A stretch of 64,000 bases of DNA from Muscardinus avellanarius (GCA_963383645.1 OY726567.1:66492552-66556551); one strand, 5' to 3'. Positions 32,490 through 43,711 are shown, counted from the stretch's first letter. Notes: generated from the letters alone by a model not told the origin. Program-made: numbers and translations.

Positions 32490-32745
32490 AGCTGGGTATA
32501 GTGACAAATGCCTGTAATCCTAGTACTTGGGAGGCTGAGACAGAAGAATCACAAATTCGAGGCTAGCCCCAGCAACTTATTGAGACACTATTTCAAACTC
32601 TTTTATTTTGAAACAGGGTCCCACTAAGTTGCAGAGGGCTTCACAAAATAAAATAAAATAAAATAAAATAAAATAAAAAGGGAGGGGGCTGTAGTTCACT
32701 GGTAGAATGCCCTTGGGTTCCAGCCCCAATACCAAAAAAAAAAAA
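32490..32745 (+). repeat. B1-dID SINE with a 53-bp templated insert
   Basis: Forward dimer whose linker contains, at 32597-32649, a piece of reverse-orientation SINE identical to 33464-33516, including private variants (GGGTCCCACTAAG, GGGCTTCACAAAAT). After it come AAAAT repeats and the dID half. Confidence 0.82.
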
Positions 32746-33100
32746 AAAAAAGGCTGTCAGTGTGGCAAGGTCAGCTCTGCAGAGACTGTGCCAGGCCTCC
32801 TAGTCCAGGCTGAGCTAAACTCATTCCAAGAGCACTGAGAAGTCATTGAAAAGGTTCTGAGCAGGAGAATCACATGATCGTATTAGTGTTTAGACCCAGG
32901 AGGGAGTGAGAGCAGGTCCAGGTAAGAGGTGCCCCCGCCCTGCCCATCCAGCCAGGGATGGCTGAGGACCGAGCCTTGTGCACATTGGCTCAGTGCTGCA
33001 TGCCCTTCCTTTGTGTCCCCCGCACCCCAAAATCACAGCTGACCACTTCTTTCTTTTTCTTCTTCAGTCCTCCTTTCTCCTTCTCCTCCTCTTCCTCCCT
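32746..33100. other. Unique sequence with LINE2-like phrases
   Basis: GAGAAGTCATTGAAAAGGTTCTGAGCAGG (32838 onward, in part) resembles L2. Otherwise no recognisable content. Confidence 0.35.
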
Positions 33101-33104
33101 CCTT

Positions 33105-33149
33105 TTCTTTTGAACCTAGGGAGTATTCTACCTCTAAACTACAACCCCT

Positions 33150-33202
<53 letters not shown>

Positions 33203-33600
33203 CACTGGGGATTGAATCCAGGGGTATAACTGGGGGGTATACCAAGGTATACCCAGTCTTATTTTATTTTTACTTTGAAACAGAGTCTCACTAGGTTAAT
33301 GAGAATCTCACTAATTGCTGAGTGTGTCCTCCAAACTTCAGTCCTCTTGTCTCAGTCTTCCAAGTTACAAGCCTGTGCCACCACCCTGGGCTTAGCCTCC
33401 ACACTTCCCTTTTTTGTGGTACTGGGGATGGAATCCAGGCGTTTTCTACCTCTGAGATATTTTACTCTTTTATTTTGAAACAGGGTCCCACTAAGTTGCA
33501 GAGGGCTTCACAAAATTTCTGAGGCTGGCTGTGAACCTGTGATCCTTCTGTCTCAGCCTCCCAAGTACTGGGATTACAAGTGTGAGCTACCAAGCCAGGC
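33105..33600 (-). repeat. Reverse-orientation SINEs with (TG)n
   Basis: A dID (33110-33150), TG run (33153-33200), an incomplete dimer (33201-33395) and a full dimer (33412-33598) that contains the donor copy of the 53-bp insert at 32597. Confidence 0.8.
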
Positions 33601-33611
33601 TAAAAAAAATT

Positions 33612-34114
33612 TTTTTTTTGAAATCGGGGCCTCAGCTGGGTGTGGTGGCACATACTTGTAATCCCAGTAGTTGGGAGGCTGAGATGGGAGGATCGAGGGT
33701 TTGCAGCCAGCCTCAGAAATTTAGTGAGACCCTATTTCAAAATAAAAAATTAAAATTAAAAATAGGACTCGGGGCTGTGTATGGTGGCACACGCTTGTAA
33801 TCCCAGTATTTGGGAGGCTGAGATAGGAGGATCTGGGTTTGCAGACAGCCTCAGCTACTTAGTGAGGCTCTGTGCAATTTAGTGAAACTCTGTTTCAAAA
33901 GAAAGAATAAGCCCCGCATGGTGGCACACTTTTGTAATCTCAGCAGTTGGGAGGCTGAGACAGGAGGATTGTGGTTAGTGGAAAGCCTCAGCTACTTAGT
34001 AAGGCCCTTTGCAACTCAGTGAGACCCTGTTTCAAAATAAAGAATAAAAAATAGGGCTGGGGGTGTAGCTCGGAGATAGAATGCCCCTGGGTTCCATCCC
34101 CAGTAAGTAAAAAA

Positions 34115-34157
<43 letters not shown>

Positions 34158-34536
34158 AAATAAAAATTAGCCGGGCGTGGTAGCTCACGCTTGTAATCCC
34201 AGCATTCGGGAGGCTGAGACCGGAGGATCGAGGTTCGCGGACAGCCTCAGCTACTTAGTGAGGCCCTTCGCAACTCAGTGAGACCCTGTTTCAAAATAAA
34301 AAATAAAAAATTGGGCAGGGCTTGTAGTTCGGAGGTCAAATACCTCTGGGTTCCAGCCCCAGACCCGCAAAAAAATTAAAATTAAAATTAAAAAAATTAA
34401 AAATTGGGCTTGGGTAGAATGCTCCTGAGTTCAATCCCAAGCACCGGCACCACAAAACAAAACAAACGCCTGGGTGTAGCTCAAAGATAGAACGCCCCTG
34501 GGTCAATCCCCAGTAAAACACGCGCATGTGCATGTG

Positions 34537-34602
<66 letters not shown>

Positions 34603-34615
34603 AGAGAATGAGAAT
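33612..34615 (+). repeat. Forward SINE train ending in (GA)n
   Basis: B1 half (33630-33770), B1 half (33778-33905), full dimer with AAAT tail (33910-34165), full dimer (34170-34375), two dID units (34405-34450; 34470-34515), CA/GT short run and a GA microsatellite (34539-34605). Confidence 0.82.
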
Positions 34616-34619
34616 GAAT

Positions 34620-34930
34620 GAGAATGGGAATGGAGGTAGATACAACTGCTAGCCCCAGCGCCCACATTTGGGAGGCACTCCGAGGAAATGAGGCCTTTTC
34701 GCGGCGTAGCAAGAGAGTAAGGGTTGTGGTTCAGGTGAGGTGGGTGGGAGCCTCCACCTCCGCAGGTCCCTATTCTTCGCTCCGGGCTGCCAGCCATCTC
34801 CATGACAACCCTGGCACCTTTCCGGGAGTGGTCAGGTAGGCTGAGCTGGCCTCCAGGTGGGCGGGCCTTGTCCCTGGGGGCGGTGCCTGTAGCTAGGGAG
34901 TGGGACCTTGTTTTTCCAACTATGACGATT
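34620..34930. promoter_or_regulatory. GC-rich unique island between ZNF579 and FIZ1
   Basis: About 300 bp free of repeats with several CpGs, GGGCGGGCC and GGGGGCGGTG boxes and CTCCATGACAACC, which resembles one half of an RFX X-box. No coding frame. Could be a distal regulatory element or an unannotated promoter. Function is inferred only from composition. Confidence 0.3.
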
Positions 34931-35755
34931 TTTTTTTAAACCCCGACACGAAATTAAGAGTGATTCCTGGCCTGCCGTAGTGGAGCAGGGAAGAGTATCT
35001 CTAAGGTCTGGTGTCCCCGGAGACTTGGTTCCCAAAAGGTTCCCTTTCAAATTGGTCATTGGGGATGTCAGCCAGTCTTTCTTGAGCTCCAAATTGTTAC
35101 TTGTGTTTTCCCCTGAATATCTTCTTCTTTAATATTTTACCCCTTGTGAAATGTCAGAAGCACAAGGCACACCATGCAAACAACTGAACAAATAATATGA
35201 ACCCAAGCCAGGCACAGTGGTACAAGCCTGTAATCCCAGTACTTGGAAGGCTAAAACAGGAGGATCACAGGTTTGAGACCAGCCTCAGCAATTTAGTCAA
35301 ACCCTCAGCAACTTACTGAGGCTCTATTTAAAAATAAAGAAAAAAAAAAAAGAAATTTAAGGGCTGAGGGGGTAGCTCAGAGGTAGAACCCTCCCTGTTC
35401 CCCAGTTTCAATCCACACCACAAAATAAATGACCCCCAGATTAAGAAAAAAAGCCACTGCTGGTTTTCAACAATTGTAGAACCTTCCCTCGTGTGTCCTC
35501 CTGAGCTTAGCGGTCCAATCCCCCTATCCTGTTTTTTTTTTTTTTAATGTTTTTTTTATACTGTTTTCCTTGCTTTTTTTTTTTATATGATTCACTACCC
35601 ACAATGCATCTCCCCCCCCCACAATGCATCTTAAGAAATAAATCTTAAGAATAAATTTAGTTTGGGTTTCTTTCCAACATGGTATACAAAGAATATTGCT
35701 CTCATGTATCAGGTTTTTACTGTCTGACTTCATAGTAATTTTGACTTAAGTAATT
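34931..35755. other. Unique sequence around one SINE
   Basis: 34931-35200 is unique. 35207-35430 is an older forward B1-dID SINE. 35440-35755 is AT-rich and contains small local duplications (CACAATGCATCT twice, near 35599-35632, and a repeated AATAAATCTTAAGAATAAAT-like phrase). Confidence 0.55.
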
Positions 35756-35756
35756 C

Positions 35757-36475
35757 TCAGCCTCCCAAGTACTGAGATTACAGGAATATGCCACCATGCT
35801 CTGCTTGCTCTTTCCTCTTTCTTTCTTTCTTTCTTTCATTCTTCCTTCTTTCTTTTGGAGTACTGGGTGTTGAACCCAGAGGCATTCTACTTTCAGGCTA
35901 CACCCTCAGCCCTACTTTATTTTTATTTTTAAACAGGGTCTTGCTAGGTTGATAAGAGTCTCACTATTTGCTGAGGCTGTCCTGGAACCCGTGATCCTTC
36001 TGGCTCAGCCTCCCAAGTACTGGGATTACAGGCATGTGCCACCACACCTGAACCTTCTTCATGTCATTGATTCCTCTTTCCCTCATCTCCACCGCCTACG
36101 CTCTAGAATATCCAGAGCCAGGATTGTCTATTTTTTTTTTTCTTCACTGTGGGATTCCCCAGAAGGGTTACAATGCCTGAGTCAGAATAAACACTCCACA
36201 TATGAATGCAATCTAGCCAAGCAAGAGACCTTTTCTCTGATTGGCAGTCCCTGTTGTAGGGGGTCTTGTTTATGATTTGTACTGGGGATAGAACCCAGAG
36301 GGATTCTACCTCCAAGCTACACCCTCAGTCCGGTTTTACTTCTGATTTGGAAACAGGGTCTCACTAGGTGCTGAGAGCCTCACTAAATTGCTGAGGGTGG
36401 CTTTGAACCTGAGATCCTCCTGTCTCAGTCTCTCAAGTACTGGGATTACAAGTGTGCCTCCATGTGAAGTCGGCT
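35757..36475 (-). repeat. Reverse-orientation SINEs
   Basis: B1 fragment (35757-35805), CTTT microsatellite, full dimer (35850-36045), unique 36050-36270, and another dimer (36275-36465). 36476-36797 is unique. Confidence 0.78.
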
Positions 36476-36797
36476 TCACTTAGGATTTAAGGTACTCTTA
36501 CATTTCCCTTGAGGTAAAGTTTAAGGGCCCTGGGTCTCTTCATTAGAGTCCCTGGAGGAGACAGTTTGGTTTTCAAGGCATGTGTCCTGTGGGATTGATG
36601 GCTTCTAAAGGGAGTGTCTAATTTCTAGGGGGCTTGTTCATCTGTTGGATCTTGTATTAAAGGGATAAGGCTTCATTGAGGTGAAGGTCTCAAGACTTCT
36701 CAAGAGGGAGCAAGGATCTATCTCTCTTTTGGAGGTCCATTTTTAAGTCCTGGAGGGAGAGATCCCCATTCCTCTGCAGAGGAATTAGAAGATGAGA

Positions 36798-36995
36798 CAG
36801 GTCGGGAGTGGCGGTGCACACCTGTAGTCTCAGTACTTGGGAGGCTGAGACAGGAAGATTGAAGGTTTGAGGCTACTCTCAGCACCTCAGTGAGACCCTA
36901 GGAACTTAGATCTTGTTACAAAATAAAAAATAAAATAGGATTAGGGGTGTAGCTCAGCAGTGGAATACTCCTGATTCAATCTCTAGTACTTAAAA
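36798..36995 (+). repeat. B1-dID SINE just past the FIZ1 3' end
   Basis: Older forward dimer, beginning about GTCGGGAGTGGCGGTGCACA and ending TCTAGTACTT. It lies immediately downstream of the FIZ1 poly(A) site. Confidence 0.8.
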
Positions 36996-37033
36996 AGAGA
37001 AAGAGAGAAACAACAGTGACTGACAGGACAAGG

Positions 37034-37039
37034 TTTATT
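37034..37039 (-). terminator. FIZ1: FIZ1 polyadenylation signal
   Basis: AATAAA on the minus strand followed by CCTTGTCC and GT-containing sequence. It implies a 3' UTR of about 1.06 kb (37020-38099), which is repeat-free apart from a GAAA run near 37167-37180. Confidence 0.7.
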
Positions 37040-38099
37040 GGGGTCCTGGAGACACTGGGGAAGAGGGGCGAGGTCCAGGCTCACAGGGGAGGGCCCCCTG
37101 GCCAGTGCCCCCTTCCCCTTGAGGTTGAGAGGAACACAGAGACAGACAAATGGACAGAGACTGGAAAGAAAGAAAGAAAGACTGGTGCTAGAGTAGGGGG
37201 GGGGGACCCCAGTGTCCACCACCTCCACTTTAGTGAGGTCACAGGATGGAGAATAAGGTGGGCCAAAGCACTCTTCAGGACAAGGGAGTGTCTGCCCTAT
37301 TGCTCTAATGAGGGTGGGGCCAGCCACAACCTAGATTAGCCCATTCCAGTGGACAGGGGTGTGCATCTGGTTCAGTCCATCCTACTGGACAGGGGGATTT
37401 CAGACCAGTCTATTCTAGTGTTCCAGGGCAAGGAAGATTGCTAGGGTCGATCCATTCCGCAATAGGGGAGGGAGACCTGGTTGGAGCTTCGGGTAGCTGA
37501 AGGCCAGGGCCATCGAACCTGGTCCTCTTTTAGCACAGGGAATGAAATGGTGGAAAGGCAGATTTCGGCTCTATCCGTTATCTGGGGTCACCAGTAACTG
37601 GTGGGTAATATTTGGAAGGGGATCCAGGGAGATGTCGGGGACTGGCCCCTGCATCCCCAGATGAAGGTTATTGGGAATGATGGCTCTCAAGCACCAGGGC
37701 AGTCTTCCCTTGGAGGTCCCCACCTCTGATCCTTAGACGAGACATACTTGTGGAGACCCATTTCTCATTCTTATGTCCCCACATCTTAGAGGCCTGTTGA
37801 TTTGGGAGTGTCCACACGCATTCCTGGGGTCTCAAGCTCAGGAGTCTCTTCGGATCCCCTAGTGATTATGTTTCTGACCCCTTCACTGAGAGGTCTATCT
37901 CTTTGTGGTCCCCCAGCTGGGGGGGCGTGCGTGCTAGGTGGCTACGTCTCTCCTAGCAGGGACCACATTTCAGGGCTCAGTGCAGGACTCAGAGGGCTGG
38001 GGCCTCACTTTCACGAAGTTCCAAGGTCCCCCGTGGGGGAAGGGGGTAGTCCCATCCCTGGGGTTGGTTGGTCAGGTTGAGGGCACAAGGCCAGGCTAT

Positions 38100-39296
38100 T
38101 CAGTCCATACCCCGGTGCAGCTTCAGATGCCTGGAGAGGTTGCTTAGTGTGATGAAGCCCTTGCCGCAGATGTGGCAAGGGAAGGGCCGCTCGGTGCCAT
38201 GCAGCAGCCGGTGGCGCTTGAGGTAGCACTCGTGGCGGAAGAACTTGCCGCACTCTAGGCATGGGAATGGCTTCTCACCGGTGTGCACCAGCACGTGCCG
38301 CTCCAGGTCTCTGGGCGAGCGGAACAGTTTCTCGCACTCAGAGCAGCCGAAGATCTTCTTGCCGCGGCCTGAGCCGGACGCGGGCTCCCCAGACGTGGGC
38401 TCCCGCCCCGGGGCCACTGCTGCCGCCTCCTCTCCGCCGCCTTCTCCGTGGCTGACCCTCCGGTGCTCCTCCAAGGCCGCCAGCGCCGCGTACAGCGCCC
38501 CGCAGTGGCCGCAGCCATATGTGGCTGGGCCCGAGTGCGCCTCCAGGTGACTGGCCAAGGCCGCCGCAGACGCAAAGAAGGTCCCACAGTCGCATTGGTA
38601 CAGGGTTTCTTCCGAAGGCTCGGCAGCCGTGGCGGGAGCAGGGGCCTCCCCGCCGCCATCAGGGAGCAGCCCCCCCAACTCAGGCACGCCACCTCCCGCA
38701 GGGGCCAGGAGCAGCCCGCCGTCCCAAGCTGGCGGCGCATCGCCGGCCTCTGCTGCGCCACCTTCGCGCACCGTCTCAAGCCCGGCGCTGGCCCCTGGGG
38801 CCCACACCTGCGCGGGGGGCGCACCCGGGCCCTGCAGGTCGTGGGTCAGCTTGTGCCGCTCCAGCAGCGCGGGTGCGTTGAAGTCGCGCTCGCAGCGCGG
38901 GCACTTGAAGGGTTTCACGTCGGTGTGTGCGGCCCAGTGGGCTGCGAGCTCGCGGCCGTGATCGAAGCGCCGCGCACAGGCGCCGCAGGCAAACGGGGGC
39001 AAGGAGGCCGCGGCTGCGGCTGCAGCTTCTGCCAGGCCCCAGCTGCCGGCGCCCGGGCCCGCGCCCTCCAGGCCCTCTCCGCTGCTGGCCCCTGCACCCC
39101 CGCACACAGAACAGGGCCCTACGTTGCAGCAGACGGAACAGGGGGCGCTCAAGGCCGGCAGGCCCGGGCTGGGCTGCAATGGGGCAGGGAGCACACCGCG
39201 GTGCTGGCGCTTGAGGTGGCGGCCCAGGCTGGAGCGCGAGGAGAAGCGAAGCTCGCAGACCAGGCAGCAGTAGGGCTTCTCACCAGTGTGGACAAC
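38100..39296 (-). CDS. FIZ1: Flt3-interacting zinc finger protein 1, second coding exon
   Basis: Encodes residues 107-504 of a predicted 504-residue protein (human is 496). The exon begins after CCCGCTCCCAG with GTTGTCCAC (VVH), in phase 0 with the exon at 47106-47423. It carries the last histidine of finger 3 and fingers 4-11: about 117-138, 210-230, 238-258, 341-360 (degenerate, CxC), 368-389, 424-444, 452-472 and 480-500, ending HLKLHRGMD and stop. 143-205 is linker with two CSVC motifs and an alanine run. 259-336 is proline/glycine-rich and acidic. FIZ1 is known to bind the receptor tyrosine kinase FLT3 and the photoreceptor factors NRL and CRX. Fingers 1-4 and 9-11 are linked by TGEKP-like linkers. 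Neighbour order ZNF579-FIZ1-ZNF524 supports the assignment. Confidence 0.96.
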   Translation of the reverse strand, partial: VVHTGEKPYCCLVCELRFSSRSSLGRHLKRQHRGVLPAPLQPSPGLPALSAPCSVCCNVGPCSVCGGAGASSGEGLEGAGPGAGSWGLAEAAAAAAASLPPFACGACARRFDHGRELAAHWAAHTDVKPFKCPRCERDFNAPALLERHKLTHDLQGPGAPPAQVWAPGASAGLETVREGGAAEAGDAPPAWDGGLLLAPAGGGVPELGGLLPDGGGEAPAPATAAEPSEETLYQCDCGTFFASAAALASHLEAHSGPATYGCGHCGALYAALAALEEHRRVSHGEGGGEEAAAVAPGREPTSGEPASGSGRGKKIFGCSECEKLFRSPRDLERHVLVHTGEKPFPCLECGKFFRHECYLKRHRLLHGTERPFPCHICGKGFITLSNLSRHLKLHRGMD

Positions 39297-39329
39297 CTGG
39301 GAGCGGGAAGAAGAGCACAACCTCAGGCC

Positions 39330-39525
39330 GCAGGATCTATCCCGCGCATGGATTCTTGGGCTTCCACAGGGAGGCCGCCCAGCTCTTGACCGCAGCGCCT
39401 AAGTCCCACCCCTTTTCAACTTTCTCAAAACCTCTGCTTTGGGCCATGAGGGCCTAGTCCCTTCCACCTGAGAACCTTTACAGACGCTGTTCCCTCGAGC
39501 TGGGAAACTTCTTGGCTTTTTTACC
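39330..39525 (-). other. FIZ1 intron, unique part near the acceptor
   Basis: No repeats or coding character. The GC content falls away from the exon. Confidence 0.4.
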
Positions 39526-39527
39526 CC

Positions 39528-39596
39528 CTTTGGTACTGGGGGTTGAACACAGGGGACTTCTACCTCTGAGCTGTCCCCGGCCCTTTTTAGATACAG
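39528..39596 (-). repeat. B1-dID SINE, part 1, interrupted by an LTR
   Basis: dID half and linker in reverse orientation (GGTACTGGGGGTTGAACAC). The SINE breaks at ACAG (39593-39596) and resumes at 40594 with ACAGGTC. Confidence 0.88.
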
Positions 39597-40593
39597 TGTA
39601 AGAGCGCTGCCTGTGAGAGCCAGCCCCCTCCCCTTTTAATTGGTGAATTGTAATCATACATTGTGAGAGTACTGAGATGCAGGCTTCTGCTTAAAGGGTT
39701 AACGAAGCAACTCTGGCTCCTGAGAAGCAGCTTGGAATGCCAGGCTGGGAGGCAAGCACACTTCCTCTAATCAGTGAGCTATGAGTCTTGCCCAGTTGCC
39801 TTCAAGGTCGGAAGCAGCCCCGGCCCTCTCGCTGAAGGTCCTTCCCCACATAGACATCTCTCAGGAAACTTATTGGCATGATAAACTGCTTGAGAAGTGA
39901 TGAGCAGTCACAGGAGTTTACTATTAAGTGTAAATCAAAAAGTTGGTTTTTTTGAGACTAGTCCTTTGGCTTTACTCTCACACAGCTATTGTTACTAGTT
40001 AATTCATCTAAAACCTGTATCCCCTAGAGCCAGCCCTCTTCTCCTTATAAAATTAAGATGTTGTTGGGATGTTAAGAGATACAATTAAGTTAGAGGAAAC
40101 TTGCAAGCTCCTGCTTCTATAAAACTGCTTCTGTAGAACTGTTTGCTTATTCCATACCTGCTTTGTTATTAGAAAATGTTAGAAGAGTTGTTTCTTTTAC
40201 GTTTAAAAGTAGAAAACTCAAAGCCTGCCTGTGTCGCTCCCTTATCTGGGCTCGCACCCGGTACAAGGGAGATAACATCCTAACATCCTGTCCCAAGCTT
40301 TCTTGAATCTGGACTCGCACCCGGTACAAAGGAGATAACCTCCTAACATCCACATCCTTTCCCAAGCTTTCTTGAATAGATATGAACCCCACGTGAATAC
40401 CCCTTCTGCAACTATAAATGTAGAGCTTGAAATGTGGTCGGGGTCTCTTCTCTGAGGACTGGCCTGTGTGCTGGTTAAGGAGATTAGACCCTGGCATGCC
40501 AGTTTCTGCGGCGCTACAATAAACCCTGCCTGTGCTTTACAGCTTCTGGTGAGTTCTCTGTTGTCGGGGAAGGGGCGTCTCTCGACCTTAACA
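39597..40593 (+). mobile_element. Solo LTR of an endogenous retrovirus, 997 bp
   Basis: Starts TGTAAGAGCG and ends CCTTAACA (TG...CA termini), flanked by a 4-bp duplication ACAG at 39593-39596 and 40594-40597. It contains a TATAAAT box (40413-40419) and an AATAAA signal (40518-40523) about 105 bp later, the spacing expected of the end of U3 and of R. A 63-bp direct repeat in the presumed U3 (copies starting 40251 and 40314) looks like a duplicated enhancer. No retroviral genes are present, so it is a recombination remnant. The 4-bp duplication suggests a gammaretrovirus-like (class I) source. Confidence 0.85.
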
Positions 40594-40690
40594 ACAGGTC
40601 CTAAGTTATTAGGCTGGCCTTGAACCTGCCATCCTCCTGTCTCAGATTCCTAATTCCTGAGACTGCAGGAATGGGCCACTACCACTAGAG
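40594..40690 (-). repeat. B1-dID SINE, part 2
   Basis: B1 half continuing the element broken at 39596 (GGCTGGCCTTGAACCTGCC onward). Confidence 0.85.
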
Positions 40691-40719
40691 GCTAACTCTT
40701 ATTCCTCTTCAACCATCCT

Positions 40720-40950
40720 ACTTAGGGGTTGACTCCCTGGGACAGTGGTTAAGGACTAGGACTCTGGGCACTAGCAGGTCTGGGTTCAAATCCCAGGTCT
40801 AGGAGGCTGAGACAGAGGATCAGGCAGGTTGGAAGCCAGCCTCAGCTACTTAGTGAGGCTCTCTGCAACTTAGTGAGGCCTTTTTCCAAATAAAATATAA
40901 AATAGGTCTGGGAGTGTAGCCTGGAGGTAGAAAGTGCCTGGGTTCCATCC

Positions 40951-41006
<56 letters not shown>

Positions 41007-41560
41007 CCAGCTCTGGAGCTGGGCATGATGGCACATGCTTGTAATCCCAGTGAGACAGGAGGATCACAGGTTCAAAACAAGCCTTGGCAACTTAGAGAGG
41101 CTCTCAGCAACCTAGTGAGACCCTGTTTCCAAATAAAAATATTGGACTGGGGTATAGCTTGGTAGAATGCCTCTGGATTCAACCCTCAGCACCAAAACAA
41201 AAACAAAAACAAATCCCAGCTCTGTCTTCTACTCTATAGTACCTCAGGCAAGAGGTTTTGCTTTTTTTTTTTTTTTTTTTTTTTTTTTTTGTACTGAGGA
41301 TTGAACCTAGGGGCATTCTACCTCCAGCCCCATTTTTTTTTTTAATTCTTTATTTTGAAAGAGGGTCTCACTAAGTTGTGGAGAGCCTCACAAGTTGTTG
41401 AGGCTGGCCATGAATCTGCAATCCTCCCATCTCAGCCTTCCAAGTACTGGGATTACAAGTATGTGCCACAATGCCCAACTGGTTTTGCATCTTTTAACCT
41501 CTGCTTTCCCCCTGTGCAATGGGCACAGTGAGATCAGCCAACTCACAGTGCTACTGTAGG
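40720..41560 (+). repeat. MIR element split in three by SINEs
   Basis: MIR pieces at 40740-40800 (GGGTTCAAATCCCAGGTCT), 41210-41262 (AATCCCAGCTCTGTC) and 41480-41560 (AACCTCTGCTTTCCC). Between them are forward SINEs with a CA run (40801-41205, CA at 40955-41004) and a reverse SINE with a long poly(T) (41262-41482). Confidence 0.65.
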
Positions 41561-41729
41561 ACAGGGGAAATCCTCACAAAATAACTACTCAATACAGGAA
41601 AAATAAGATTACTGAGGAATCTTTCTGCATCCTTTAAACCAGCACATATTAGGAGGAAGTGATAATGAAGGGCTTTCATAATCACCTGATGTGGGAAGTA
41701 GCTTTTCAAGGTAAATGAAACTTGAACTT

Positions 41730-41868
41730 TCCAGAGCAGAGCTGTCCAATAGACCTTTGTGCAATGATGGACATCTCCTACACCCACACACTGTCCAATA
41801 AAGTAGCCATACCTGCTATTCAGCACCTGAACCATGGTGATACAATGAAAGAATTGAGATTTAGAATT
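41730..41868 (+). repeat. MER5A-like hAT (Charlie) non-autonomous transposon
   Basis: CAGAGCTGTCCAATAGACCTTTGTGCAATGATGG-type sequence (from about 41736) and TTCAGCACCTGAACCATGG match the familiar MER5A pattern. It is interrupted on the right by a SINE at 41875. Confidence 0.6.
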
Positions 41869-41874
41869 TTTTTT

Positions 41875-43662
41875 TGTGTGTGTGGTACGGGGAATTGAAC
41901 ACAGGAGTAATACCCCCAGCATTTTTTTGCTGAGAATCTAAGTTGCTGAGGCTAATCTTGAACTTATGATCCTTCTGTACTTATGATCCTTCTCAAGTAC
42001 TGGGATGACAGGTGCACATCACCAGTCCCGGCTGAGGTTTAGATTTAAAAAAAAAAAATTATTGCTGCATTGTAACTGTACATGATAGTGAGAGTTATGT
42101 GATACTTTTTTTGGTACTGGAGATTGAACCCAAGGGCATTCTACCTTCAAACTACAGCCCCCAGCCTTATTTTAATTTTTTTGTTTTGAAACAAGGTCTC
42201 ACTAGGCTGCTCAAAGTCTAAGTTGCTAAGGCTGGTCTCAAATCTGTATTCTTCCTGTTTCAGCCTGCCAAATACTAGAATTACAGGTGTGTGCCACCGT
42301 GCCCAGAACTCCCCCTACCCAGGTATTTTATTTTATTTTTATTGTGGTACTGGGGATGGAACCCAGGGGCATTCTACCTCTGAGCTATACCCCAAGTCCT
42401 ATTTTTTATTCTTTATTTTGAAACATAGTCTCACTGAGTTGCAAAGGGCCTCACTAAGTAGCTGAGGCTGTCTGCGAACCATGATCCTCAGAGCCTCCTC
42501 CGGTCTCAGGCTCCCAAATGCTGGGATTACAAGCATGCGCCACCACACCCAGCTTGCTTACTTCCTTGCTTCCTTCCTTCCTCCCTCCCTCCCTCTCTCT
42601 CTTTCTTTTTTGTGGTACTGAGGATGAACTCAGGGGCATTCTACCTCCAAACTATACCCTCTGCCCTATTTTATTTTGAAATAGGGTCTTGCTAGGTTGA
42701 TGAGAGTCTCAGAACTTACTGAGGTTGTCCTTAAATCTGTGATCCTTCTGTCTCATCTTCCCAAGTACTGGGATTACAAGCATGTGCCACCAAGCCTGGC
42801 ATATTTTTTATTTTGAAGCAGGGTCTCACTAAGCTGCTGAGGGTCTCAATAAATTTCCGAGTCTGGCTTCATAATTGTGATACTCCTGTCTCTACTGACA
42901 TTCAACCTTAGAGCTTGAAAAAACAGAGTTTTGTTTTGTGGTACTGGAGATGGAACCCAGGGGCATTGTACCTCAGAGTGACACCCCCAGCCCTATTTTT
43001 TTTAGTCTTTTTCTTTTTTCGTGTTTTTTTTTTTTTTTTTTTTTTTTTTTTGCGGTACTGGGGATGAAACCCAAGGGCATCTCCCTCCAAGTTACACCCT
43101 CAGCCCTATTTTTTATTCTTTATTTGCAAATAGGGTCTCACTGAGTTGTAAAGGGCCTAAGTAGCTGAGGCTGTCCGCAAACCACAATCCTCCTGTCTCA
43201 GCCTCCCAGATGCTGGGATTACAAATGTGCGCCACCATGCCTGGCTCTTTTAATCTTTTTATTTTTAGGGTTTTTTGTTTTGTTTTGGTTTTGGTGGTAC
43301 TGGGGTGGAACTCAGGGGCTTTTCTACCTCCGGGCTATACTCCCAGACCTATTTTATACTTCATTTGGAAACAGGGTCTCACTAAGTTGCTGAGAGCCTC
43401 ACTAAGTAACTGAGGCTGGCTTCGAACCTGTGCGATCCTGTCTCAGCCTCCCAAGTGTTGGGATTACAAGCGTGCACCACCATGCCTGGCCTTACTTTTT
43501 CAAAAACAGAGTCTCACTGAGTTGTGAAGGGCCTCGCTAAGTCACTGAGGCTGTCCATGATCCATGATCCTCTGCTCTCTGTTTCCCAAATGCTGGGATT
43601 ACAAGCATGTGTCACCACTCCTGGCCAGGAAGAGTATTTTTTTTTTTATTGTAGAGCCGATT

Positions 43663-43665
<3 letters not shown>
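41875..43665 (-). repeat. Long train of reverse-orientation SINEs
   Basis: Copies at about 41878-42035, 42108-42308, 42342-42553, 42612-42800, a B1 fragment (42803-42895), a dID (42935-43000), 43050-43248, 43293-43488 and 43490-43628, with CTTC/CCCT and poly(T) runs between them. No unique stretch longer than about 60 bp. Confidence 0.8.

Positions 43666-43667
<2 letters not shown>

Positions 43668-43711
<44 letters not shown>

Noticed and set aside
38448..39389. 313-codon plus-strand frame opposite FIZ1
   Set aside because: Shadow of the GC-rich FIZ1 exon on the other strand.
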